Notes under the pieces: model-generated
The model's input: only the letters and a program-made list of their open reading frames with translations
What the model was told of the DNA's origin: nothing
Databases searched by the model: none
NCBI GenBank assembly: GCA_002049455.2
Contig: KV919065.1
Coordinates: forward strand, 1-64,000
DNA length: 64,000 nucleotides
Direction: 5' to 3'
Source of the DNA: Porphyra umbilicalis
Lineage: Eukaryota; Rhodophyta; Bangiophyceae; Bangiales; Bangiaceae
Shown: in pieces, positions 1-10,379 of the stretch
Layout of the letters: each line of letters begins with the position of its first letter
How positions within the stretch are numbered: position 1 is the first letter of the stretch
Translations under genes and position numbers: made by a program

Positions 1-1
1 C

Positions 2-1165
2 AATGCGGACGTCAAGATCGGCGACTACGTATACACGACCAACCACGATCGGAAAAACAAGCTGCAAAGCGAACCCATTGGACCCTTCGTGGTCATCGAC
101 GCAGACGCGGATGCTTCCACGTTTTTCATTGACATTGACGGGGAGGAAAAACGTGTCAGCAGTGACCATGTCACCCCAGCTCCTCGTCCAACGACGACGG
201 ACACGGTGCGGCACCCCCTGCTAGATGGTCTAGACCAACGCAAGCCACCCCTGGCAACCGCCGACGAGTACGTGATAGACAAACTTCTAGGCTTACGCCA
301 GACTGGCGACAGCGATAGCGCTAAGGTGCGCTGGTTCGACTACGAGTCGAAAGACGACACCTGGAAACCTCTGGAGAATCTTCCACGCAACCTAGTGGTG
401 CGCTTTCTTCGACAGAAGAAGAAGCATGTACCAGGGTATGAATGGCAAACGCGAACACGGCGAAGTCGCCGACAAGCCGGGCTCACAACCGTGGCCAACA
501 TCGTGATGGACTCCACGTGGATACTCACTATCCAACATGTCCATGTTACCGGTGACAGAGTTATCCATGCCAATGTCTCGTGGACAAATTTAAATACCGC
601 CGCCGCAATTAAGGAAGTAATTCCTGTCGCGTGGCTTAAGATGACTCTACCCACCATGACGCGCAACTTTGCGTATGACCCCCAACTTGCCTTGCGGCAT
701 TTCCCTCGGCTGAACCGTGCGTACGGTCCGTACACCTACGTGTGGCCAAAATCCGCGCAAGCGACAATGATTAAAGCCGATCCCTCGGGACCAGTGCTTC
801 CCAACGGGTTTCTCGTACCACCGGTACAGCACTTGGACTCAATCCTTAGTCGCATGCTGACCTCCACCGAGGAAGCAACCGTGGTCATCCCACAATGGAG
901 CAACACCAGTTGGTATGCAACCGCCATACGCGCATGTTTCGAGTACGAAGTACTTTCATCAACAGATGCGAGAGATACGAATCCCACACCATGGGCCAGG
1001 CTGGTCTGCCACTTCCTTCATCGCTATGATGACTTACAGGAAACTGCGAAGTGGATACGCCGAGTGTGCGGGCGAGCGCGGTTGCGGACGCAAACGTCGT
1101 ACAGACACTGGTCAGCAATGACCGGGATCCCATCGACCACCTCGGTCAGGCCAACGTGCGTGTAG
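2..1165 (+). CDS. Ty3/Gypsy chromovirus polyprotein, 3' fragment with chromodomain
   Basis: The frame is open from the left edge to a TAG at 1163-1165, so this is the C-terminal part of a larger protein (about 387 residues visible). The first ~60 residues look like the small barrel after a Ty3/Gypsy integrase core (VKIGDYVY ... GPFVVIDADAD ... SSDHVTPAP). They are followed by a chromodomain at about residues 93-150 (YVIDKLLGLRQ, VRWFDYESKDDTWKPLENLP), with the aromatic residues expected of a chromo fold. Integrase followed by a chromodomain defines chromoviruses, whose chromodomain steers integration to modified chromatin. About 230 more residues follow, with the motif VVIPQWSNTSWY near residue 298. 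I do not recognise this tail, though it recalls the Pro-Trp motifs in algal and DIRS-type elements. No long terminal repeat could be delimited downstream. Family call is secure; tail function is unknown. Confidence 0.8.
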   Translation, partial: NADVKIGDYVYTTNHDRKNKLQSEPIGPFVVIDADADASTFFIDIDGEEKRVSSDHVTPAPRPTTTDTVRHPLLDGLDQRKPPLATADEYVIDKLLGLRQTGDSDSAKVRWFDYESKDDTWKPLENLPRNLVVRFLRQKKKHVPGYEWQTRTRRSRRQAGLTTVANIVMDSTWILTIQHVHVTGDRVIHANVSWTNLNTAAAIKEVIPVAWLKMTLPTMTRNFAYDPQLALRHFPRLNRAYGPYTYVWPKSAQATMIKADPSGPVLPNGFLVPPVQHLDSILSRMLTSTEEATVVIPQWSNTSWYATAIRACFEYEVLSSTDARDTNPTPWARLVCHFLHRYDDLQETAKWIRRVCGRARLRTQTSYRHWSAMTGIPSTTSVRPTCV

Positions 1166-2836
1166 AAGAGGCCGCTAGGCCGAAACTGGCGCAACATCTC
1201 CGGGTCGGTTGACCGATCGACATCGGATCCGTCACCCGCAACGGCGTTAGCCACGTGCGCCTTGCCGTAGTCGTTGCCGCCGTCCACCGCCATCGCAGCG
1301 GGATCGACCGTACTGGTATACCTGGGTGTTAACCCTTGCCGCTTCCGTACGTACCCGCCGGGCTTGTCACCCGCGTCTGCGGCCCTCGACGCCCGCGCCG
1401 CAAGGAAAATCGCCCGCGCCGCCGACCCTTGCCGCCCGTGCCGTCGGCCTTGCCGCCCTTTCCGCCGCCGCGCTTAGCCGCCGGGCTTGCCGCCGGGCGC
1501 GCCGCCCGCCGTGCCGACCTTGCCGCCCATGCGCCTTGCCGCCCTTGCCGCCCTTGCGCCTTGCCGCCCGTGCCGCCCTTGCGCCTTGCCGCCCTTGCCG
1601 CCGTGGCGCGCCGCCGCCGCCGCCGGGCACGTCGCCCCTGGCCGCCCCGCCTTCCCCCCCCCCCCCCCCCCCCCGCACCACGGCACAACCCATCCTGGCG
1701 GTTGCCCACCTCGCGGTAGAGCGCCCCTACTCGAGCATTGCCGTTAGGCCTCAGCCTGTGCGCGAGCAAGATGACACGGGGTCGCCCCGTGTCGTCAACC
1801 GCCGTCCACCCGCGGAGTGCGCACCCCCTCGTCACCACGGGACCGCGTCACGGCTTTCGCCTTGTCGCCGGGATAGCAAAACCCTGACGAAGCTGGCGCC
1901 ACACGACACCGACGATGGTAACCCCAGCACGTGCTGCTCGACGCGCCGCCGCGAACACGGGTCTTAACCCTGGCCCCCACACCCGCCCCCGCACCCACGT
2001 ACACACATGCGTGGAACCGCCTGCGCGGGCATGCCTACTCGAAAGCGTCGATCTGACCCGCAGCGCAAGCTGCCCGGCACGAACGCACGCGCGTGCGTGA
2101 TCGGACGGTCGTGGCCGACGCCGGCGAACCGCCACCCTTCCCCGATCGGGACGGATCGGCGCCCTTTTACTACTCCCGCCGCCCGGGCGGTTACGCCCGC
2201 GCGGGCCTGTAAGAGTCCGCGATCGCCCAATCGGGTGTCACCATCCTCGGATCTCACCGGGACGGTTCGAATCTCGCGTTGGAGGTATGTAGCATATCTC
2301 TGCTCCTAAATGGCCAATTGCTACAAGTAGCCCCCTTGACTGGCCAAAGCCCACGTACTGTGGGAATTGGCCTGTGGCATGCCTTTTGGGGGGTTACTTC
2401 CGCATTGTTCATTTTTTATTGTTTGTTTGCTTGCCTGTCTTACCTGTCTGCCGGCACTCAGTACGATCGCTTGTGATCGGACTGTCGATCGACCAGTGCC
2501 CTCGTTTATATTAAATCACCATGGGTTCGGGGTCGCCGTCGTGGGCACCACCCGGCTCCCCATCGGATGCCCTTCAACAAAAGATCTTTCTTCCTGGCCG
2601 CGACGGCGATAGAACTCGCTTTATTGCTGGGATACGGTCGGTCTCAATACACAGGTAATTTAACCAACGTTATCAATACCAAAATGAGCTCTTCGTCCGT
2701 CTCCTCCCGCATCCCCTTCCTCGTCCCCCCCATCGCCGGTCATCCGCCATTTCGCCTGCTCTGCTACCTTCATGCACTCTGGTCGCATATGCCTCCGGCT
2801 TTGCCGGGTATAGTAGTGGGGGTTGTTGGGGTAGGG
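1166..2836. other. Non-coding stretch after the Gypsy ORF
   Basis: No gene is recognised. 1416-1620 is a degenerate run of CCGCCCTTG / CCGCCCGTG units, followed by a poly-C tract near 1651-1673. Sequence composition falls towards AT after 2280. The 3' LTR of the Gypsy element should lie here, but only one copy would be in the window, so its ends cannot be fixed. An AT-rich CGTTTATATTAAATC at about 2501 could be a promoter or terminator element; this is weak. Confidence 0.4.
1416..1620 (+). repeat. Degenerate CCGCC(C/T)TTG minisatellite
   Basis: The text repeats short units of the form CCGCCCTTG or CCGCCCGTG many times with single-base changes. It is non-coding on the evidence here: all six frames are open but give only Ala/Pro/Arg/Gly-rich text. 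Confidence 0.6.
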
Positions 2837-2960
2837 GTGGGGGAATGATGGGGACGGAAGGTTGCGGTAGGGGCGACGGGTGGGAGGGATGGGAACAGAG
2901 GGTGGCCGTGGGGACGACGGGTGGGGGAGGGGTGGGGACGGAGGGTGGCCGTAGGGTCAA
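2837..2960 (+). repeat. Three-copy G-rich minisatellite, ~41 bp unit
   Basis: Three imperfect direct copies of a GTGGGGGA...GGGGACGGAGGGTGGCCGT unit start near 2837, 2880 and 2921. Each copy has several runs of three or more G, so the plus strand could form G-quadruplexes. No ORF in this stretch resembles a protein. Confidence 0.6.
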
Positions 2961-3155
2961 CACTGGTAATGTCTGGCAAGGTCGTCGCTGAGTGGGAGTG
3001 ACAGATGCTGAGGGATGCGTCAATAAAGCACAATACAGCGTGTATCAATTCACGACGACCCACAAAGGGCGGAGAGGGGAAGGGAAGGAGGGGGGCAAAG
3101 GAAGCTGGTGAAGGAGACGGGCGAGAGGCTAAACCACGGACAAGCGAGTGCTCTG

Positions 3156-3515
3156 TTAGAGCGTCTCCACCAATGGATCCAAACACCGAAACGCCTAAAT
3201 GTGGCACGGTTTTGCCAAACGGGCATTGGTGGCTGGGATGCGATCCAAAACCAGGGTGTGACGGTCCAAGAATAGACCATCCTCACATAGTGATATGGCG
3301 ATCGGCCATCCACCAGGATTCTTTGTCTGGCCTTCGTGGATGGTCTGTCGGCCACAAAAGAGGCCCACCCATAGTGAGCATCCACGGGAGCCCAAGATTG
3401 AGACGTGACCTTCTTTGTTTTGGATCGTCGTTTGGAGAGCCAGTGACAGGGCCACACGTTGGGCACTCGTGACGTCTGGCTTTGGCTTTTGGCTTCATTG
3501 GTGGAGACGCTCTTA
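3156..3515. mobile_element. PIF/Harbinger-type MITE with TTA target-site duplication
   Basis: A perfect 17-bp terminal inverted repeat, GAGCGTCTCCACCAATG, occupies 3159-3175 and its complement 3496-3512. The similarity continues inward less exactly (GGATCCAAA against AAGCCAAA). Both outer edges are flanked by TTA (3156-3158 and 3513-3515), the 3-bp TWA duplication typical of PIF/Harbinger insertion. The 354-bp interior has no coding capacity, so this is a non-autonomous element. A Harbinger transposase pseudogene starts about 1 kb downstream, but its own termini were not found, so I cannot say that it mobilised this copy. Confidence 0.88.
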
Positions 3516-4430
3516 GGCTCGAAGCGCGCTGGCTATTGCTGATCCCCGAATATTGTCCGGGGGGTCAGAGACAGAAACTGACTGTGAATAACAGCACTCT
3601 ATTGGTCTAAAACGACAGTCAGAGGGCATCGAAGCCAATAGAAAGCCCGAATTCGGTGCCAGGACCTTGCATCCAGCAGAACTCACTGTTGTTGCCGCTT
3701 GATCCGATTTTCTTGGCACGGAGCAAGCTGCCCACGCGAGATCTTAAGATTTTCTACAGTCTCCTTGCCAGGAGTGCAGATAAAAAGAGGTGCAGATGTT
3801 GATTTCCAGGCTGTATGGGAACACGTAAGCAATCAGGAGCACAAAGTCAGTCCCAGGGGCGCATCTGATTGGTGGAGAGAGTCGGTCCGCAAGTCAGTCT
3901 CTGTCCACCAGGACAAAATTCGGTGATGCGCAATATGTATATGGACTGACACAGGTACTAGACACGACACTGGAGTGATCAGAACTTCTCATGGAGTGAT
4001 TGGCTGTCATCCCACCCCATTGTGACAGTCTTGCAGGCTCACTTCTCATTCGCTGCCAAGCCCAGCACATCCCCACCCACAACCCCATCATAGAGCAATC
4101 TCAGCGGTTTGACCCCAACCCCACTTTAAGAGCAGCCGCAAAAACACGTACTGGACGATGGGTAGACGAGCCCCAAACTATAGATCAACCGCGAAGCCGA
4201 CCCGCCCAGCGGCTCGCTCCCCCATAACATGCGGTGAGAAGAAGTTATATAGTACTTGAGCACTTTCCAACAATTCTGCCAAAGCAGACGGCAATCGTCC
4301 AGTCGCCAACCCCGTCAACCCAACGTCGACCTCACCCTCCGTCGTATCTGCCTTCGCCGCACTCGTTCCCCCCCCCCCCCCCCCCCCCTCCCCCCCGCGC
4401 ACTTCCACCCTAACACCTCTCGTCGCGGTC
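3516..4430. other. Intergenic sequence upstream of the Harbinger transposase
   Basis: No gene is seen. A TATA-like TTATATAGTA lies at 4245-4254, about 180 bp before the transposase ATG, and a C-rich tract (about 4371-4398) sits in the presumed leader. Both are consistent with, but do not prove, a promoter for the transposase. Confidence 0.4.
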
Positions 4431-5831
4431 ATGGCTACTGCTGCGCGCACTGCAACGTGGTCCTCTTCATCGGCTTCATCTTCTGGCACGGAGGGAGCTG
4501 TTCTCGCAGCGACGGTGGCGGCAGCAGTTGCGTACTTGCTCTCCCGGCGCAGGCGTCGTCGGCGGTCCAGGCGCAGGCACGTGGGCTCGGTGCCTGGACG
4601 GGCAGCCAACCGCACTTTGTTGCGGATTGAGGCCGCCGCGACGCTTGACCAGGACTACTTTGGCCGCATGGCTGGGCCTGTTCACGCAACAACTAAGCGG
4701 TTTGAGCTGCAGTGGCGGGTGCCGCGAGTCGTCTATGAGCGCTTGCGTGAAGAACTGGTAAAAGAGCCATACTTTATTGAAACCAGTACCGATGCTGCCG
4801 GGTTCCAGTGCTGCTCTACGGACCAAAAGATGTGCGTCGCGCTGTTGCAGCTGGTCGAGGGTACGTCGTCTAGGGCGGTCTGGAACTACCTCAAGATTGG
4901 GACATCTACGGCCAACGAGGCGCTGAAGCAGTTCTCTCGCTCTGTCGTCAAGCATTTTAAGGCTGAGTATCTCCGCAAGCCAAATGCCGTGGAGCTGCGA
5001 CGGATCGCGTCTGAGTATGAGGCTCCTGGCTTCCCCGGATGCATCGGGTGCCTCGACTGTGCTGGGTGGGAGTGGGAGTCGTGCCCTGTTGGCTGGCAGG
5101 GCAGCTACGTCAGCGCTGGCAAGAAGCCGGCCCTCCGAATGGAGGCCGTCAGCGACGACTATCTGTACTGCTGGCATCTGGGCTTTGGGATTCCGGGGTC
5201 AAAGAACGACCTCAACATCTTATACGCGTCCAACCTCTTCCGTAGCATCCGCCAGGGGTTGTGGCCGCCGTCGCGGCCGCAAACAACCATTGCCGGCTTC
5301 TCCCTCTCGTGGTTCTACTACCTGACGGACGGGGTGTACCCTGATTGGCGTGTTTTTATCAAGACGTAAAAGCACCCCAAAAACAGGAAGGAGAAAAACT
5401 TTGGTAAGCAACAAGAGGCCGTCCGCAAGGCCATCGAACGCTTCTTTGGAGTACTGTTCCGCAAGTACCGCATGCTGCGCAATCCATGCAGCTTGTGGTA
5501 CACTGACGACATGGCCAACATCATGGAGGCCTGCGTCATCATGCACAACATGACGGTGCTGGATCGGAAGGCGAACTACATCGGCACCCGCAAGGCTCGT
5601 GTGGCGACGGATGCGTCAGAGACGGAGGGGGCCGGAGCTACGACGTACCACGCTCTCGAGCCCCCCACGGACTACTACCAGCGAGTCAACTGGCTACTCG
5701 AGGTAGCCGGCCAAGTTGAGAGCCGTAAGCACCACGCACAGCTTCAAAACGCTCTGGTAGAGCACATGTATTCGAGGGCTGGGGACGACATTGTGGGAGA
5801 GAGCAGTGGGGATGAGTTTGAGTCACAGTGA
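4431..5831 (+). pseudogene. PIF/Harbinger transposase with one in-frame stop
   Basis: The reading frame from ATG 4431 runs to TGA at 5829-5831 and is interrupted only by a TAA at 5367-5369. The predicted product is about 466 residues, normal for Harbinger DDE nucleases. The first catalytic Asp is in the GCIGCLDCAGWEWESCP segment. The second is in IPGSKNDLNIL, the counterpart of the GSNNDINVL motif. The Glu is in AIERFFGVL, after the stop. The stop falls in the conserved WxxFxKT(stop) stretch between the Asp and Glu segments, so the upstream part alone would lack the catalytic Glu. The N-terminus carries a hydrophobic Ala-rich segment and an Arg-rich patch. A single stop with otherwise clean sequence suggests recent inactivation, or a sequencing error. 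Confidence 0.88.
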
Positions 5832-5999
5832 AGGCCTGCATGACCTATGTGATTGTCACGTCTGATTTTTTTCTTTCTTGTGTCTCGTCTCTGTCCCCGC
5901 CCCTCCAAAAAAAGAGATGCTGACACAGCCCCACTTCCGCCTCGTCCTTCACATTTTGTTCAGGGGCCCACAAGCCAATAACCCGGCCCCGTCCAACGG

Positions 6000-6875
6000 C
6001 CCCCGCGCGGTCGCGGTCGCGCCCGACAGCGGCGGCGACGGCGGCTGCGCCGAGCCCGCCCCCCTCGCCCCCCTCCCTCCCGCAGCCGGTCCCGTCTTGC
6101 TGCCGGGGCCATGGCGGCCGTGGCCCCGCCGCGGCATTGCCACCGCCGCCACCGCCGCCGCCGCCGCCGCGACAGCCACCGCCGCCGCCGCCGACACGGG
6201 CGGAGACGCCGCGGCCAGCCGTGCTGTCGCGCCCGACAGCGGCGGCGACAGCGGCGGCGACAAGCCCGCCCCCATCGCCCCCCTCCCCCCCTGTAGCCCG
6301 CCTCGTCAGCCAGTTGTGGCCTTGGCGGCCGTGGCCCCGCCGCGGCATTGCCACCGCCGCCACCGCCGCCGCCGTCGCCGCGACAGCCACCGCCGCCGCG
6401 GCCGACCCGGGCAGGGACGCCGTGGCCGGCCGTGCCGTCGCGCCCGACAGCGGCGGCGACAGCGGCGGCGACAAGCCCGCGCCCATCGCCTCCCCCCCCG
6501 CGCATCCCGTCCCGTCAGCCAGCCGTGGCCACAACGGCCAGGGCCCCGCCACGGCACCGGTGCCGCCTCCGGCACCGCCGCCGCCGCCGCGGCCGACACG
6601 GGCGGGGACGCCGCGGCCGGCCGTGCCGTCGCGCCCGACAGCGGCAACGACGGCGGCGGAGCCCGCCCCCCTACCCCCCCCCCCTCCTGCAGCCCGTACC
6701 TTCAGCCAGTTGTGGCCATGGCGGTCATGGACCCGCCGCGGCACCGCAACCGCCGCCGCTACCGCCGCCGCCGCCGCGGCTGTCACGGGCGGGGACGCGG
6801 CCGCTGACCGAGCCGTCGCGCCCGACAGCGGTGGAGACGGCAGCGGCGCCGAGCCCGCCCCCCTCGCCCCCCGCC
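6000..6875 (+). repeat. GC-rich tandem array, ~190-210 bp unit (left block)
   Basis: The marker GCCCGACAGCGGCGGCGAC recurs at about 6021, 6231, 6442, 6632 and 6820, giving spacings of 210, 211, 190 and 188 bp. Each unit continues through CCGAGCCCGCCCCCCTCGCCCC, a C-rich run, a GGCCACGGCGGCC-like stretch and a (CCGCCG)n tract. Minus-strand ORFs across it read only Gly/Ala/Pro/Arg repeats and show no domain. The last unit (about 6770-6868) is nearly identical to the first unit of the second block at 9604. Confidence 0.8.
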
Positions 6876-8323
6876 GGCGGCGCGCCCCCCCTGCTTGGCG
6901 AGGGCAAGGAGGACCCCCCCCCCCCCCCCCTGGGCCCCTTCCCCCCCCCCCCCCCGCATGGGGCGCCCGCGCGCGCGGCGGCGGCGGCAAGGGCAGCGAG
7001 CGGTCGGCCCACCCCCCCCCCCCCCCCCCCCCGCCCCAACGAGGTGGAGAAACGACCTGTACCGCCCGTACACAACGGCCCGGTAGTCGACTTCAATATT
7101 GTCGTGCCCTCCCCCGCGCGCCCACAGCGGCTCGTCCGCAACCGGCGCGGCGGCGGCGAGCGCGCGGCCGTCGGAGAGGGGCACCACCCCGTCGGCGGTG
7201 CGGTGCACGACGAGCACCGGGCACGGCACGCGGGCCACCATGGAGAGGTTGTCAAAGGTGTCCCACAGGCCGCCGCCGCCGCGCAACGCCACGCGGAGGC
7301 ACGAGGCGAGGGTGGAGACGAACATGAGCGCCGCCACGGGGCGCGACGACGCAAGGTGCGTCGCGACGGCCGACCCGAGGGACCGCCCATACGCAATGAG
7401 CCGGCCGGGCGGCACGCCGAGGCTGCCGGGGGGGGGGGCCTTCGCGTACGCATACATGGTCGTAATGTCGTCGTAGAGGGCCGCCTCGGACGGTTTGGGC
7501 GGCGGCGCGTCGCCGCCGCCGCCGCCACCGCCGCCGCCACCGCCGCCGCCGCCGCTGCCGCTACCGGGGGCGCCGCCGCCGCCGCCACCGCCGGGGGCGC
7601 GGCCGTCAGCGCCAGCGGCGCGCCCCCCGCCCCCCCCCCCCCCCCCCCCGCCCCCCTCCCCTCGCAAAGTGCGACAGCCCATACCCCGTGTAATCGTACG
7701 CGAGCACGTGCACCTGTAGGGCGTCGGCGAGCTCCGCCGCGCGGCACGCGGCAATTCCCAAATCCTCCCCACTGGCGTGGGAGAGGATGAGCGTCGGCAG
7801 CGGCGGCGGCGGCGGCGGCGGCGTTGGCGGCGGCGGGCGGCGGCCGTGGGCGGCGGCGGGGGGGGGGGGGCCGCGTACCCCATCGGGTCCCCGCCCGCCG
7901 GCAGGGGCACGGCGCCGAGGAGGTCGTCCGCCTCCTCCCCGTCGAGGCTTTCGGCGGGGCTGTCGGGGGGGGGCGACGCCCACCCCCCCCGCCCGCCGCC
8001 GCCGCCGCCGCCGCCGCCACCGCTGCCGCCGCTGCAGACGCTGCCGTCGCCGCCGGTGCCGGGTGGGGTGTCCCCCCCCCCCCCCCCCCAGTGTGCGGGT
8101 CGGCCGCCGCGCCGTCTCCCCACCCCGCCGGGTGGAGGTACACGGCCGGCAGCATCACCCCGTGGACGGTCGGGCCGACCCAGTGGAGCGCCTCCGTCGC
8201 CACCGTCGGCCCGCCGCCGTCCGCTTCGGTCGCCCGCCGGATAGACGTGACGGTGCCCGCATCTTCCACGTAGGTGGGGGGGGACGGAGGGTAAAGCACC
8301 CACCGGGAGTAGCTGTTGCCCAT
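6783..8323 (-). CDS. ABHD17-like alpha/beta hydrolase (frame broken at G/C runs)
   Basis: The start is ATG at 8323 (MGNSYSRWVLYPPSPPTY), matching the N-terminus of plant ABHD17/FAM108-like serine hydrolases. These cluster with depalmitoylases and act at membranes. The domain is read in pieces. The N-terminal piece ends near 8090. A second follows with DSPAESLDGEEADDLLG. The third holds TLILSHASGEDLG and YDYTGYGLS. The last, from about 7500, holds the nucleophile elbow YGRSLGS, the acid in HRTADGVVPLS and the catalytic His in GGGHDNIE. All three catalytic residues are present and in order. The changes of frame fall on the homopolymers at about 8078-8091, 7857-7870 and 7629-7650. After LHLVG near 7035 the sequence is Gly-rich; the stop at 6783 is simply the first in that frame. 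A T-rich tract just upstream (8340-8400) could be a leader or intron end. Confidence 0.78.
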
Positions 8324-9600
8324 GCACGCAAGGTGGGGTGGGGGGAAGGGGCCGCCCCACCAAAAAGGAAAAGAACAAACAAACAAAAAACAAACACACA
8401 CAAGCCGCCAGCCACCACCGCCGTCGGCGGGCGCGCCCCCCACCCACCCGCCCCGCGCGGGTGCGAGTGGTGGCAGCGGGGGGGGGCGGGGGGGGGGGGG
8501 CGGAAAGCGACGCGGCCCCCACCACGGTCGGCACACGTCAAGTGCGGCCGGCGGCCGACGCGTCGCCTCGGGCGGCCGCCCCCCACCCGCGGGCGCGCAC
8601 GCGCGCGGCGGGGCCCGCGGCAGCAGTGGCGGCGGGACAGCCGCAACCCCCCCCCCTCCTCCCCCCCCCCACCCCCACGACCGCCACGCCCCAGCCCGCG
8701 CCGCGCCGCTAGTCGGGGACGGCAGCAGCGGCGGCGGCACCCGCGCCCGCGCGCCGGCCGCCCGCAGCCGCCGCTGCCGCCGCCGCCGCAACGTGCGGGG
8801 CGCCGCGCCGCGCACGTGGCACGCGACGCGCGGCGGGGGGGGGGCGGCAGCCTCACGTACTGGGGGGGGGGAGGGGGGGAACGCGCCACCGCCCGCCCCG
8901 TGGGGCGGCGGCGGCCGCAGTGAGTTGGGCGCCCCGCCCCCCCGTCCCCCCCCCCCCCCGCCCCATGCCGCGGTGGGGCGCCACGGTGACCACGTTGCCG
9001 GCCGGTGGGGCGGGGCACGGCAAAGGCCGCTGCCGACGGGGCGTGGCAGGGGGGAGGGGGGGGCGTCGGGAGGGGTGCGGGGCGCCCCGCGCGACGCGCG
9101 CGACCCCCCCGGGGGCGCTGCAGACGGGGCGGGGGCGCGGCGCCGCCGGCGCGCCGCCGGAGCCCCCGGTCGGCGGCGTCTGCGCCCGCGCGGCGGCGTC
9201 ACGGTGCGCCGGGGGGGGCGAAGGCCGACAGCCGCCGCCCCGCGGCACCGCGGCGGCGGGGGGGGCGCGCGGGCGGCGGCGCCGTCGGGGCCGCGGGGGG
9301 GGGGGGGGCGTCCCGCCCCGCCCCCGCGGGGACGGCGGCAGGGGCGGCCACCAGTCACGGAAGCCGGCCGCCACGCCAGAGGCGGGGAGGGGGGGGGCGC
9401 CGGCGAGGGTTGACGGGGGGGGGGGGGGGGCGACCGCGGGGGGGGGCGGCGCGGCCTTGGCAAGCCCCCCCGCCCCCCCCCGCCGCTGCTGCGGCCGCCG
9501 CCGCCACGCGAGAGGCGCGGCGGGGGCGACGGGTGGGGGGGGGGGTGTGGGGGGACGCCCCGCCCCGCGCGGTGGGGTGCCGGGCGGTCCCCGCCGCGAC
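8324..9600. other. Homopolymer-rich sequence upstream of the hydrolase
   Basis: No gene is recognised. On the minus strand 8400-8345 is a pyrimidine-rich tract (TTGTGTGTGTTTGTTTTTTG and onward) like the 3' ends of introns in this window, so an unseen upstream exon or leader of the hydrolase is possible. The rest is dense in runs of 8-15 G or C. Long ORFs on both strands contain only Gly/Ala/Arg/Pro. Confidence 0.4.
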
Positions 9601-10115
9601 AACGCCGCCGCGGCCTTCACGGGCGGGGACGCGGCCGCTGGCCGAGCCGTCGCGCCCGACAGCGGTGGCGACGGCAGCGGCGCCGAGCCCGCCCCCCTCG
9701 CCCCCCCCCCCCCCCTGCTGCCAGTCCTGTCCGTCAGCCGCGGCCACGGCGGCCAGGGCCCTGCCACGACACCGCCACCGCCGCCGCCACCGCCGCCGCC
9801 GCCGCGGCCGACACGAGCGGGGACGCGGCCGCCGGCCATGCCGGAGTGCCCGACAGCGGCGGCGACGGCGGCAGTGCCGAGCCCGCCCCCCTCGTCCCCC
9901 CCCCCCCGCACCCTCTCCTGTCCGCCAGCCGTGGCCACGGCGGCCGTGCCTCTGCCGCGGGACCGCCACCATCTCGGCCACCGCCGCCGCCGCCGGGGCC
10001 GTCACGGGCGGGGACGCGGCCACCGGCCGTGCCGTCGCGCCCGACATCGGCGGCGACGGCGGCGGCGACGAGGACCTCTCCCTCGCCTGGACAGTGGCGG
10101 GGCGGTGGCTACTTT
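9600..10115 (+). repeat. GC-rich tandem array, ~190 bp unit (right block)
   Basis: The same repeat family as the block at 6000-6875 continues here in the same orientation, with the GCCCGACA marker at about 9654, 9848 and 10039 (spacings 194 and 191 bp). The first ~100 bp match the last unit of the left block almost base for base, so the 2.8-kb segment with the hydrolase gene is bracketed by direct repeats. Confidence 0.78.
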
Positions 10116-10379
10116 TGTCTGCAAGATCTGGTAAAATCCACGTGGACCGGGCGGCACCCATCGGTGGCAGCCACGTGGCCGAGGAGGGCGACATCCTCCT
10201 CCCGCGGGCAAGTCGCGGCAGTTTTTCCTCCTCTCAAATTACCTCACTGCTGCTGCGGGCCAAGACGTGCGTGACATGCGAGTAAATTAGGTACGTGGGC
10301 AGCAATAAAAACAACCTGGTGTGTTTTCTCTCTTTTCTTCTCATCCGCAGAAACGCTGTAGAACAGCGAATAGTACACT

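Noticed and set aside
2200-2300. tRNA-like GGTTCGAATCTC (B-box) near 2265
   Set aside because: The flanking bases do not pair as a T-arm, and no A-box, anticodon arm or acceptor stem can be built.
6725-9463. 912-residue minus-strand ORF taken as one protein
   Set aside because: Only the short part near 8100-8323 carries hydrolase sequence; the rest is GC-rich repeat. The hydrolase needs other frames downstream.
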